In this document: positions 56,369 to 64,000 of the stretch, one piece after another
Layout of the letters: each line of letters opens with the position of its first letter
How positions within the stretch are numbered: the first letter of the stretch is position 1
DNA from: Pseudomonas sp. ADAK18
Lineage (GTDB): Bacteria; Pseudomonadota; Gammaproteobacteria; Pseudomonadales; Pseudomonadaceae
Reading direction: 5' to 3'
Length of the DNA: 64,000 nt
NCBI RefSeq assembly: GCF_012935695.1
Contig: NZ_CP052859.1
Location: forward strand, 2,397,001 to 2,461,000
Notes under the pieces: model-generated
Told to the model about the DNA's origin: nothing
The model's input: only the letters and a program-made list of their open reading frames with translations
Databases searched by the model: none
Made by a program: the position numbers and the translations under genes

Positions 56369-57274
56369 ATGACCCGAGCAGCGAGGATCACCGATCCGTC
56401 CTACGAGCTGATGGACGACCACAACGGTCTGTCCATCATCTATCGCCAACACGGCTTCCCGTGCCCGTTGGTGCGCTGGCATTTCCACAAGGAATACGAA
56501 CTGCATTTGATCGTTGCCAGCTCGGGCAAGGTGTTTATCGGCGACTACATCGGTAACTTTTACCCGGAGAGTTTGTTTCTCACCGGCCCCAACCTTCCCC
56601 ACAACTGGATCAGTCAGGTGGCGGAAGATGAGGTGGTGCCCAAGCGCGATATGTTGGTGAACTTCACCGATGAGCTGTTGGAAGGCGGCAGTCATATTTT
56701 CACCGAACTCAAGACCTTGGCCCCGTTGCTGGAGCGGGCCCAATATGGCATTGAGTTTCGCTGTAAACGCACCATCGCCCAGGCCATGACCTTGATGCAA
56801 CGCATCGAAGACGCCAGGGGCATGGCGCGCCTTGGGCACTTCTTTATCCTGATGGAGGTGCTCTGCGCCTGTGAGGATTACCAGTTGCTGTCCGACGTGA
56901 CCACGCCGCAATTGGCCGATGAACACAGCATCGACCGCACTAACCGGGCGGTGAACTATATCTTTGCCCACTACGCGCGGGAGTTGTCCCTGGAGGAAGT
57001 GGCTGAGTATTTGGGGATGAAGCCCACTTACTTCTCCCGGGTGTTCAAGCAGGCTACCGGGCGAACTTTTATCGAGTTTGTTAATCGGTTGCGGATCAGC
57101 AAATCCTGCGAGTTGTTGGCTGATGGCGATAAAGCTGTGACGGATGTGTGTTTTGAGTCGGGGTTTAATAATATTTCAAACTTTAATCGGCGCTTTCAGC
57201 AGCTCAAGGGGATGACGCCTTCGCATTATCGGCGGTTAGCGGTGCAGCGCTTGACTGAGCAGAATCTCGCTTAG
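56369..57274 (+). CDS. AraC-family transcriptional regulator
   Basis: 301 residues. The N-terminal cupin-like domain (RWHFHKEYELHLIVASSGKVFIGD) senses an effector, and the C-terminal AraC double HTH is clear (AEYLGMKPTYFSRVFKQATG, FVNRLRISKSCELL, VTDVCFESGFNNISNFNRRF). It resembles sugar-responsive AraC activators in layout. The last part of the gene is more AT-rich than its start. A hairpin follows; the target genes are not evident nearby. Confidence 0.88.
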   Translation: MTRAARITDPSYELMDDHNGLSIIYRQHGFPCPLVRWHFHKEYELHLIVASSGKVFIGDYIGNFYPESLFLTGPNLPHNWISQVAEDEVVPKRDMLVNFTDELLEGGSHIFTELKTLAPLLERAQYGIEFRCKRTIAQAMTLMQRIEDARGMARLGHFFILMEVLCACEDYQLLSDVTTPQLADEHSIDRTNRAVNYIFAHYARELSLEEVAEYLGMKPTYFSRVFKQATGRTFIEFVNRLRISKSCELLADGDKAVTDVCFESGFNNISNFNRRFQQLKGMTPSHYRRLAVQRLTEQNLA

Positions 57275-57281
57275 TTTTTTG

Positions 57282-57312
57282 GGTGTATATCCGTACTTAA
57301 CGGATATACACC
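57282..57312. terminator. 13-bp hairpin between convergent genes
   Basis: GGTGTATATCCGT, a 5-base loop and its exact complement ACGGATATACACC lie between the ends of the AraC gene and the DUF3313 gene. No T run on either side; a shared convergent terminator is likely. Confidence 0.7.
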
Positions 57313-57335
57313 TCAACGTCCCCAACACTAACCGC

Positions 57336-58010
57336 TTACTTACCTTTGAGCTTGACGTAAGACTGGTGCAGATCCGAAGCCCAACCATCAATCACACTCT
57401 TCACATCATCCGCCTTCATCACCTGCGAATCATTTGCCAGCGGCTTGCCGGTACCTTTACGCACAACCTGAGCAACCACCTTGCCACTATCACCATCAAG
57501 GAACTGCGCCTCAGTGCCCAAGGTCGTTTCCTGATCACGAATCCCGGCCCCCGTACTCACCGCTGCGGCCACCAGAGCAACAGGAATGTACTCATAAGGC
57601 TTGAGGCTTTCGGTCTTGCTGCTGACGGCCGTAATCGCCGCCCGCACCACAATCACCCCAGGACCCGGCGCGTTGGCCAGCGGCAGCGACCTGACCAACT
57701 CACGCTTGAGCGCCTGGTTGTAGTAGTTGTTGATGCCTTGCAGCGTACTTTCGGGAATCTTGGTAGTGGCTTGGGGCTTGGGGAAGAACTGAGTGGGTTC
57801 GATGTACACCGAAGTGTATCGGTTGAGGTTCAGATTGGGATCAACCCAGCGCATCACTTGCGCACCGGACGGTGATTTGGCTTCCTTCAAATGGCTGTAG
57901 TCCGAGAGGAACCCAGAATACTCGTCCGGCTGCGTCACCTTGCTGGAACACCCCACTACACCAATCGAGGCAATGCACAACGTGCTGATCATTAGCCCTA
58001 GCTTCATCAT
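57336..58010 (-). CDS. DUF3313 lipoprotein
   Basis: 224 residues with a lipoprotein signal peptide (MMKLGLMISTLCIASIGVVG then CSS, Cys at 21). The DUF3313 start is typical: YSGFLSDYSHLKEAKSPSGA, then MRWVDPN and YTSVYIEPTQFFP. AAGGAG is followed by two adjacent ATG codons (58010 and 58007); the second has the better spacing. Role unknown; outer-membrane or periplasmic anchoring is expected. Confidence 0.85.
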   Translation of the reverse strand: MMKLGLMISTLCIASIGVVGCSSKVTQPDEYSGFLSDYSHLKEAKSPSGAQVMRWVDPNLNLNRYTSVYIEPTQFFPKPQATTKIPESTLQGINNYYNQALKRELVRSLPLANAPGPGVIVVRAAITAVSSKTESLKPYEYIPVALVAAAVSTGAGIRDQETTLGTEAQFLDGDSGKVVAQVVRKGTGKPLANDSQVMKADDVKSVIDGWASDLHQSYVKLKGK

Positions 58011-58202
58011 GGAACTCCTTGGCAGTCATCATCGAAACACTGAGCTGTAGGTATAGCCAACTCTGGGAAAAAAGCGCTTTCAGCGTTGCAGGTTGCGGAG
58101 TATTTCACAACGCGAATTTGACAGGCCGACTAACAGCGTCAAAGCTGCACCCAGCTTAAGTACGCCACAGAGCGTCAATGCATCTGGACATCGGAAGTCG
58201 CA

Positions 58203-60458
58203 ATGCCCAAGCCTGACAATAAAACCGTAACCCGCCGTGATTCATCCAGTCGTTACCTGTACCCCCTGTTGATTGCCCTGCTGCTGGCCATGGCCGGGAT
58301 CTGGTTTTTTCTCCAGGCCAGCACGCCCAAACCGCAGGCTCTTGCGCCCGCGCCGGTCGCCGTCACGGCCAAGCCGGCGGTGGTCGCGCCTGCGCAAATG
58401 GTCGATGAACAGCAATGCCAGGGCTGCCACCTGGCCCAGGCCAAGGATTGGCAAGGCTCTCACCATCAATTGGCAATGCAGGCGGCTACGCCCCAGACGG
58501 TGCCGGCCGACTTCAATGACGTGGCCTTTAAAGGCGAGGAAGAAACCACACGATTCTTTCGTCGGGGCGATGAGTTTTGGGTCAACACGCCGGGCGCCGA
58601 TGGCAAACCGGCCGACTTCAAGGTGGCCTATACCTTCGGCATCGCGCCGTTGCAGCAATACCTGATCGAGTTCGACGACGGACGCTTACAGGCATTGGGC
58701 GTGGCCTGGGATACCGAAAAAAACCGCTGGTTTCAGCTCTACCCCGGCCAAGGAGTGAACTTCAAGAACCCGCTGCACTGGAGCAAGCCCAGTCAGAACG
58801 CCAACTTCATGTGCGTCGAGTGCCACACCACTGGCTACAAACGCAATTTCGATGCCGCCAACAACCGCTTCAACAGCCAATGGAACAGCCTCGGTGTCGG
58901 TTGCCAGGCCTGCCATGGCCCGGCGTCCAGCCATGTGCAATGGGCGGCGAAAAAGGGTGATGTGCTGCATGCCGGCTTTGCCGTTGATTTGAAAGACAAG
59001 GACGCCACCGTCGAGATCGAAACCTGCGCCCGCTGCCACGCCCGCCGCGCACCACTGGGAGATGGCTACACCGTCGGCAAGCGCCTGATGGACGACTACC
59101 TGCCCAGCGTATTGACCCGCGAGCTGTATGCCCTGGACGGCAAGATCAAGGATGAAGTGTTCGAATACGGCTCTTTCGCCCAGAGCAAAATGGCCGACAA
59201 GGGTGTGCGTTGCAGCAACTGCCACAACCCCCATAGCAACGAACTGAAGTCCCCCGGTAACGGCGTCTGCCTGCAATGCCACAACACCGCCGGCAAGAGC
59301 GCTGTCGCGACAGTAGACGGCCAAGGGTTGCAGGCCAAGAACTACGAAGCCCCTGAACACACGCGCCACGTCGCCGGGCAACCGGAGTCGTTCTGTGTCG
59401 ATTGCCATATGCCCGGCAAGTTCTACATGGGCAATGACTTTCGCCATGACCATAGCTTCAGTATTCCCAGGGCTGGCGATAAGGTCAGCGAGCAATTCAA
59501 ACTATGGAGCAATAACGAAACCGTCCAAGCGCCGCGTTACGACGAAAGCCTGATGTTGATTCGTGGCGGCCAACCAGGCGCTGCGCAGGCGTTGTATGAG
59601 CAATTGGCACGCAACCATCTGCCAGCGATCCAGCGCGCGACGTTGCTGGCAGAGTTGGCGAACTACCCGAGCGAACAGGCGTTGAAACTCGCGACCAGGG
59701 ACCTGGGCAACCCCGCCCCGCAAGTGCGCGAAAGTGCGGTACGGGCAGTCAGTGCATTCCTGCCGCCGGCCGAACGGATTGCGCTGTATGGACCGCTGCT
59801 CAAGGATCCGGTGCGAGCCGTGCGCATCATCGCGGCCCGGGACCTGCTGAGCGTCTCCGCTCAAGGCCTGGGCCCTGCCTGGGAGCAGGCCATCACCGAG
59901 TACGAAAACGTACAACTGAGCTTGCTGGAGCGCGCCGAGGCCAACCTCAACCTGGCCATGCTGTACCAGGCCAGCGGCCGTGGGGATAAGGTCGAAGCGC
60001 AACTGCGCACCGCCCTGCTCCGCGATCCGGATTTCTACCCGGCGCTGGTGACCCTGGCGCAGTGGCTGGAAGCCAATGGGCGCAGTGAAGAGGCCCGCAG
60101 CCTGATCGCCGACAACCTCAAGCAACACCCCGAAGCGGCGCTGCTGCGACACACCCAAGGCTTGATGCTGATTCGTGCCGGCGATACGGCCAAAGCCATG
60201 CCCCATCTGCGGGAGGCGGCCCGCCTGGAGCCTGCGAACGGTCAATACAGCTTTGTGCTGGCGGTGGCGCTGCACGACAGCGGGAACATCGATAAGGCCT
60301 GCCAGCAACTGGAAGACCTCCTCAAACGCCAGCCGTACAACCGCAATGCCCGGTTGTCGCTGATTCAGTACTACCTGGAAAACGGCCAGGAACCCAAAGC
60401 CCAGGTGGTGATGCAGGGCTGGAAAAAGCTCAATCCTGGAGACCCTGCGTTGAAATGA
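58203..60458 (+). CDS. Seven-heme c-type cytochrome with C-terminal TPR repeats
   Basis: 751 residues. A membrane anchor (YPLLIALLLAMAGIWFFLQ, 20-38) precedes the periplasmic part. There are seven CxxCH heme-binding motifs: CQGCH (72), CVECH (204), CQACH (234), CARCH (275), CSNCH (337), CLQCH (356) and CVDCH (398), the pattern of c554/c'-like multiheme cytochromes. Residues 450-570 look HEAT-like, and from about 580 there are TPR repeats to the end. It could carry electrons between quinol or soluble donors and an oxidase. It lies directly before the orphan cbb3 subunit genes ccoN4Q4 (126 bases), which suggests a link, but the redox partner is not known. Confidence 0.85.
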   Translation: MPKPDNKTVTRRDSSSRYLYPLLIALLLAMAGIWFFLQASTPKPQALAPAPVAVTAKPAVVAPAQMVDEQQCQGCHLAQAKDWQGSHHQLAMQAATPQTVPADFNDVAFKGEEETTRFFRRGDEFWVNTPGADGKPADFKVAYTFGIAPLQQYLIEFDDGRLQALGVAWDTEKNRWFQLYPGQGVNFKNPLHWSKPSQNANFMCVECHTTGYKRNFDAANNRFNSQWNSLGVGCQACHGPASSHVQWAAKKGDVLHAGFAVDLKDKDATVEIETCARCHARRAPLGDGYTVGKRLMDDYLPSVLTRELYALDGKIKDEVFEYGSFAQSKMADKGVRCSNCHNPHSNELKSPGNGVCLQCHNTAGKSAVATVDGQGLQAKNYEAPEHTRHVAGQPESFCVDCHMPGKFYMGNDFRHDHSFSIPRAGDKVSEQFKLWSNNETVQAPRYDESLMLIRGGQPGAAQALYEQLARNHLPAIQRATLLAELANYPSEQALKLATRDLGNPAPQVRESAVRAVSAFLPPAERIALYGPLLKDPVRAVRIIAARDLLSVSAQGLGPAWEQAITEYENVQLSLLERAEANLNLAMLYQASGRGDKVEAQLRTALLRDPDFYPALVTLAQWLEANGRSEEARSLIADNLKQHPEAALLRHTQGLMLIRAGDTAKAMPHLREAARLEPANGQYSFVLAVALHDSGNIDKACQQLEDLLKRQPYNRNARLSLIQYYLENGQEPKAQVVMQGWKKLNPGDPALK

Positions 60459-60467
60459 ACACGGCGT

Positions 60468-60481
60468 CTGATCCGTATTAA
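60468..60481 (+). promoter_or_regulatory. Weak candidate ANR/FNR box upstream of ccoN4
   Basis: CTGATCCGTATTAA fits TTGAT-N4-ATCAA at eight of ten fixed positions, 104 bases before the ccoN4 ATG. Suggestive of low-oxygen control but weak on its own. Confidence 0.3.
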
Positions 60482-60584
60482 TGCAGCTTTCCTGAGGCTG
60501 TTTTGTTTTCCCCGGACTTCCTACAGTCCCCCACCTGCCAGACCGGTCGGCCTGGCATGACTTGGAACCGTGGGAAGACTGACC

Positions 60585-62012
60585 ATGAGCACAGCATCAA
60601 CCGCGCAGGCCTACAACTATAAGGTCGTGCGCCAATTCGTCATTGCCACCGTGGTGTGGGGTGTCATCGGCATGGCCATGGGGGTGTGGATCGCCTCGCA
60701 ACTGGTGTGGCCAGAGATGAACCTGGACCTGCCCTGGACCACCTTTGGCCGGTTGCGACCGTTGCACACCAGCCTGGTGATTTTCGGTTTTGCCGGCAGC
60801 GCGCAATTTGCCGCCAGCTACTACGCAGTACAACGTACCTGCCAGGTGCGGTTGTTTTCCGACACGTTGGCGGCGTTTACCTTCTGGGGTTGGCAGTCGG
60901 TGATCGTCGTTATGCTGATCAGCCTGCCGTTGGGCTACACCACCACCAAGGAATACGCCGAGATCGAGTTTTCCGGCGCGGTATGGATGACGGTGGTGTG
61001 GGTGGCCTACGCCATCGTGTTCTTCACTACCGTGGTGCAGCGCAAGACCAAACATATCTATGTCGGCAACTGGTTCTTCGGTGCATTTATCGTGGTGATT
61101 GCCATGTTGCACGTGGTCAATCACCTGTCGATCCCAGTGGACTGGTTCAAGTCCTATCCGGTGTATTCCGGGGCCACCGACGCCATGGTGCAGTGGTGGT
61201 ATGGCCATAATGCGGTGGGGTTTTTCCTGACCACCGGGTTCCTCGGGATGATGTATTACTTCGTGCCGAAACAGGTCGGGCGGCCGGTGTATTCCTATCG
61301 GTTGTCCATCGTGCACTTCTGGGCGCTGATCACCCTGTACATCTGGGCCGGCCCCCACCACCTGCACTACACCGCACTGCCGGACTGGGCGCAATCGTTG
61401 GGCATGGCGATGTCACTGATTCTGCTGGCGCCGAGCTGGGGCGGGATGATCAACGGCATGATGACCCTGTCCGGCGCCTGGCATAAGCTGCGTACCGACC
61501 CGATCCTGCGCTTTCTGGTGCTGTCCCTGGCGTTCTATGGCATGTCGACCTTTGAAGGGCCGATGATGGCGATCAAGACGGTCAATGCGCTGTCCCACTA
61601 CACCGACTGGACCATCGGCCACGTCCACGCCGGCGCCCTGGGTTGGGTGGCGATGATCACCTTTGGTTCGCTGTACCACATGATCCCTAAAATCTTCGGC
61701 CGCGAGCAGATGCACAGCGTGCCGCTGATCAACCTGCACTTCTGGCTGGCGACTATCGGCACGGTGCTGTACATCGCCTCGATGTGGGTCAACGGTATTA
61801 CCCAAGGCCTGATGTGGCGTGCAATCAACGACGACGGCACCCTCACCTACTCGTTTGTCGAAGCCTTGCAGGCCAGCCATCCGGGGTTTGTGGTGCGGTT
61901 TGTCGGTGGGGTGTTTTTCCTCAGCGGAATGCTGCTGATGGCGTACAACACCTGGCGCACGGTGCGCGTAGCAGATTTGAAGGTGGCGCAGCTTGATGCG
62001 CAAATCGCCTGA
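60585..62012 (+). CDS. ccoN4: Orphan cbb3 oxidase catalytic subunit, CcoN4-like
   Basis: 475 residues from the ATG at 60585 with GGGAAG upstream. It is a full CcoN: the heme ligand His lies in [34 protein letters not shown] gives a copper-site His, [15 protein letters not shown] gives further ligands and [18 protein letters not shown] the helix X His pair. No ccoO or ccoP is present in the window, so it is an orphan subunit as in P. aeruginosa PA4133 (ccoN4), whose product forms hybrid oxidases with CcoOP from elsewhere. The stop overlaps the ccoQ-like gene. Confidence 0.9.
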   Translation: MSTASTAQAYNYKVVRQFVIATVVWGVIGMAMGVWIASQLVWPEMNLDLPWTTFGRLRPLHTSLVIFGFAGSAQFAASYYAVQRTCQVRLFSDTLAAFTFWGWQSVIVVMLISLPLGYTTTKEYAEIEFSGAVWMTVVWVAYAIVFFTTVVQRKTKHIYVGNWFFGAFIVVIAMLHVVNHLSIPVDWFKSYPVYSGATDAMVQWWYGHNAVGFFLTTGFLGMMYYFVPKQVGRPVYSYRLSIVHFWALITLYIWAGPHHLHYTALPDWAQSLGMAMSLILLAPSWGGMINGMMTLSGAWHKLRTDPILRFLVLSLAFYGMSTFEGPMMAIKTVNALSHYTDWTIGHVHAGALGWVAMITFGSLYHMIPKIFGREQMHSVPLINLHFWLATIGTVLYIASMWVNGITQGLMWRAINDDGTLTYSFVEALQASHPGFVVRFVGGVFFLSGMLLMAYNTWRTVRVADLKVAQLDAQIA

Positions 62013-62233
62013 TGTGGGAGGTTGTCTTGAGCCTCGCAGCGGTCATTTGCCTGTACGGCACAGTGGAGTACTGCTTGCGGGGTCAGTCGAGGGATGATCT
62101 GGATGAGGCGAGCCTGATTCCGTTTGCCGACGACCCGGAGGTTGCGCGGCGGGTGGAGTTGGCGACGGGCAAGCGGGTCAAGGCCGTGGAGCCTGAGGAA
62201 ACAAAGAAGGGTTGGGGTAATGTAGAGCTCTGA
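62012..62233 (+). CDS. ccoQ4: Small cbb3-type oxidase subunit, CcoQ4-like
   Basis: 73 residues starting inside the ccoN4 stop (TGATG). One membrane helix (VVLSLAAVICLYGTVEYCL), then an acidic, charged tail ending KKGWGNVEL. Size and position match the small protein after ccoN4 (PA4134) in P. aeruginosa. It probably stabilises the orphan oxidase. Confidence 0.75.
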   Translation: MWEVVLSLAAVICLYGTVEYCLRGQSRDDLDEASLIPFADDPEVARRVELATGKRVKAVEPEETKKGWGNVEL

Positions 62234-62248
62234 ATGTGGGTGGACTTG

Positions 62249-62335
62249 TGTGGGAGCTGGCTTGCCTGCGATAGCATCACCTCGGTGTAACTGATGCATC
62301 GAGGCGTCTGCATCGCAGGCAAGCCAGCTCCCATA
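62249..62335. repeat. REPIN downstream of ccoQ4
   Basis: Arms TGTGGGAGCTGGCTTGCCTG and the complement ending GCAAGCCAGCTCCCATA surround a core (ATAGCATCACCTCGG...). Same family as the element at 34427-34515. Confidence 0.88.
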
Positions 62336-62360
62336 CTTGATCTTCAGTGTTGCCGAGACC

Positions 62361-62855
62361 TCATCCGCGCTCGCGGGGAATCAAACTCTGCAACTGCAAG
62401 GCCAGGAAATTGGCGTCGAAGGCGAAGGTGTCCGGGTCTTTCAGGCCGTTGGTTTTCTTCCACAGCCAGTCGTTCTTGCCTGGCAGCAACACCAGGGAAA
62501 TGCTGCCGTAGCGGGCGGCGGTCAGGCCCATCACCGACAACGAAATCAAACCACCAACGCCCATCACGTCCGGCACGAACTCCACCGGTTTGCCCGCGAT
62601 ATGGATGGTCAGCTTCTCGGTCTTGAAGGTCGATGTTTCCACCGGCACGCTGGGGCCGGATGCCACATAGGCTTCACGTTGCACTTCCAGCAGGCCAACG
62701 CTTTTAACCGGCTCCAGCCACTGCTCGATCTGGCCGAACAGCTCAGTGATTTTCTGTGCCCAGTGCGCGGACTGCACCTCGAACTGCTGCTGTTTGTGCG
62801 CTTCGCTGTCGGCGTAATGACGAAGCATCTCGCCCAGTTGCTGTACATCGTCCAT
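62361..62855 (-). CDS. Hypothetical protein
   Basis: 164 residues from the ATG at 62855 (GAGGAA nine bases upstream; a longer open frame to 63290 has no such site and runs through the next gene). The N-terminal half is helical (LGEMLRHYADSEAHKQQQF, HWAQKITELFGQIEQW). The C-terminal half has beta strands and tryptophans (LVLLPGKNDWLWKKTNGLKD). No family recognised, no signal peptide. Divergent from the racemase-family gene. Confidence 0.7.
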   Translation of the reverse strand: MDDVQQLGEMLRHYADSEAHKQQQFEVQSAHWAQKITELFGQIEQWLEPVKSVGLLEVQREAYVASGPSVPVETSTFKTEKLTIHIAGKPVEFVPDVMGVGGLISLSVMGLTAARYGSISLVLLPGKNDWLWKKTNGLKDPDTFAFDANFLALQLQSLIPRERG

Positions 62856-62981
62856 TGCGGTGTTCCTCGGGTAACCCTGACTGCGAACAACCAGCATGGC
62901 AGATGCGGCACCGACGCGTATGACTAACGCATCGGTCTTGGGTAATGTGTGCCTTTCGCCCATCTGTTTGAGGAGCATCGC

Positions 62982-63683
62982 ATGCGCACCATCGGCCTTA
63001 TCGGCGGTATGAGCTGGGAGTCCAGCGCCGAGTATTACCGGATCATCAATCAACAGGTCCGCGACCGATTGGGGCCGCTGCGTTCGGCGCAGATACTGAT
63101 GTATAGCGTTGACTTCGGCCCAGTGGAACAGGCCCAGCACGCTGGCCGCTGGGATGACGCGGCACTGATCCTGGAAGACGCCGCACGCCGGCTGCAAGCG
63201 GGCGGTGCCGAATGCGTGGTGCTGTGTACCAACACCATGCATCTGGTGGCGCCACAGATTGAGGCGGCGGTGTCGATTCCGTTTCTGCATATTGCTGATG
63301 CCGCCGTCGCCGCTGCTATCGGGGCCGGCACACTCACGGTGGGCCTGCTAGGCACGGCGTTCACCATGGAACAGGACTTTCTCAAGTCTCGCCTTACCGC
63401 CCAGGGGCTGACCGTGCTGATACCTGACGCGGATGAGCGCCAGGCCGTGCATCGGATCATCTATGAGGAGTTGTGTGTCGGGGTAATCAGCGAAGCGTCA
63501 CGCCGGGAATACCTGCGGGTGATCGACTCCCTGGCCGCTCGCGGTGCCCAGGCGATCATCCTTGGTTGCACGGAAATCAGTCTGCTGATCAAGCCGGAAC
63601 ACAGTGACCTGCCGCTGCTGGACACCACCGAGCTGCATGCGCAGGCTGCGGTGGCGTTTGCCTTGGAAGGTCAGGCGGTCTGA
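62982..63683 (+). CDS. Aspartate/glutamate racemase family protein
   Basis: 233 residues from the ATG at 62982 (GAGGAG nine bases upstream). The family start MRTIGLIGGMSWESSAEYY is followed by the two catalytic cysteines in VVLCTNTMHLVAP and IILGCTEISLLIKP. It has the YgeA-type layout of PLP-independent amino-acid racemases; the substrate, aspartate, glutamate or another, cannot be told. It overlaps the convergent GNAT gene by 13 bases. Confidence 0.88.
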   Translation: MRTIGLIGGMSWESSAEYYRIINQQVRDRLGPLRSAQILMYSVDFGPVEQAQHAGRWDDAALILEDAARRLQAGGAECVVLCTNTMHLVAPQIEAAVSIPFLHIADAAVAAAIGAGTLTVGLLGTAFTMEQDFLKSRLTAQGLTVLIPDADERQAVHRIIYEELCVGVISEASRREYLRVIDSLAARGAQAIILGCTEISLLIKPEHSDLPLLDTTELHAQAAVAFALEGQAV

Positions 63684-64000
63684 CGCAAGCGGGCCATGGT
63701 CAGGGCATCGACAAATACGCCGTCACGCACGGCGTAATCACGCAGCCGACCTTCGGTCTCGAAGCCGAACTTGCGGTAGAGCGCCTGGGCCGGCTCGTTG
63801 TCGACATACACCGTCAATTCTACGCGGCGCAGGTTCATCCAGTTGTCGGCAACATCCAGCGCCGCCCCCAGCAACTTTGTACCCACGCCCTTGCCCTGCC
63901 AGGCCACTGCGACCCCCATGCCAATCCCGCCGACATGGTTTTGGCGGCTGCGTGAATACTGGTCCAGGGTGCAATTGCCAATCACCTCACCTCCGTGCAG
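63671..64000 (-). CDS. GNAT acetyltransferase, partial
   Basis: The frame is open to the right edge, so the N-terminus is missing; about 109 residues are visible. GIGMGVAVAWQGKGVGTKLLGAAL gives the acetyl-CoA-binding Q/R-x-x-G-x-G/A motif, and LTVYVDNEPAQALYRKFGF is the typical GNAT C-terminal segment, before EGRLRDYAVRDG. RimI/YhhY-like in pattern. Acceptor unknown. Confidence 0.85.
   Translation of the reverse strand: MHGGEVIGNCTLDQYSRSRQNHVGGIGMGVAVAWQGKGVGTKLLGAALDVADNWMNLRRVELTVYVDNEPAQALYRKFGFETEGRLRDYAVRDGVFVDALTMARLRQTA

Noticed and set aside
62856..63290. Upstream extension of the minus-strand hypothetical gene
   Set aside because: The extension runs antisense through the racemase-family gene; the ATG at 62855 has a good GAGGAA site and is the sensible start.

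Overview
The window is about 60% GC chromosomal DNA from a fluorescent Pseudomonas, most likely of the P. fluorescens complex. Three things point there. The alpha-glucan/trehalose cluster has Pseudomonas gene content (glgA-treZ-malQ-treY-DUF2934-glgX facing glgE-treS-glgB). Next to it are close matches to P. aeruginosa loci: mucR, muxABC-opmB, and the ccoG/mpaR and ccoN4Q4 genes. The intergenic regions carry the REP/REPIN palindromes typical of P. fluorescens genomes. No rRNA, tRNA, transposase, integrase or CRISPR array was seen.

Layout. 1-1584: end of a valine-degradation type operon (3-hydroxyisobutyryl-CoA hydrolase end, acyl-CoA dehydrogenase). 1643-3813: an AT-rich orphan gene, an SRPBCC protein, and a DUF411/YqaA pair. 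3949-11068: an accessory block of three large proteins without signal peptides. One is a 998-aa multi-Ig-like protein with a C-terminal carbohydrate-binding-like domain; converging on it are two tandem paralogous RCC1-like beta-propeller proteins. 11459-13450: a secreted alpha/beta hydrolase and a D-2-hydroxyacid dehydrogenase.

14058-36562: alpha-glucan/trehalose metabolism. The plus-strand run glgA-treZ-malQ-treY-DUF2934-glgX continues with almost no gaps into an acyl-CoA dehydrogenase-like gene, a PIG-L deacetylase, a NodS-like methyltransferase and a GT2 glycosyltransferase, then a second PIG-L paralogue that has lost catalytic residues. The minus-strand run glgE-treS/maltokinase-glgB faces it. 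Together the core enzymes can cycle trehalose to maltose to maltose-1-phosphate to branched glucan (TreS-Pep2, GlgE, GlgB) and glucan back to trehalose (GlgX, TreY, TreZ), with GlgA and MalQ feeding or remodelling glucan. No glgC or glgP is present in the window. The embedded acyl-CoA dehydrogenase/PIG-L/methyltransferase/GT2 cassette has no assigned function and is the best candidate for an undescribed pathway.

36755-40309: two small genes (a proline-rich peptide and a DUF3203 protein), then ccoG and a MocR-type regulator resembling MpaR. 40516-44719: an SDR, a kelch protein and the MHYT-GGDEF-EAL protein MucR. 45037-54084: the muxABC-opmB double-RND efflux operon, in which a REPIN lies inside the 5' end of opmB. 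54317-58010: tpx, a glycosyltransferase, an AraC regulator and a DUF3313 lipoprotein. 58203-62233: a heptaheme TPR cytochrome followed by the orphan cbb3 subunits ccoN4-ccoQ4. 62361-64000: a hypothetical protein, an aspartate/glutamate racemase family protein and a partial GNAT acetyltransferase.
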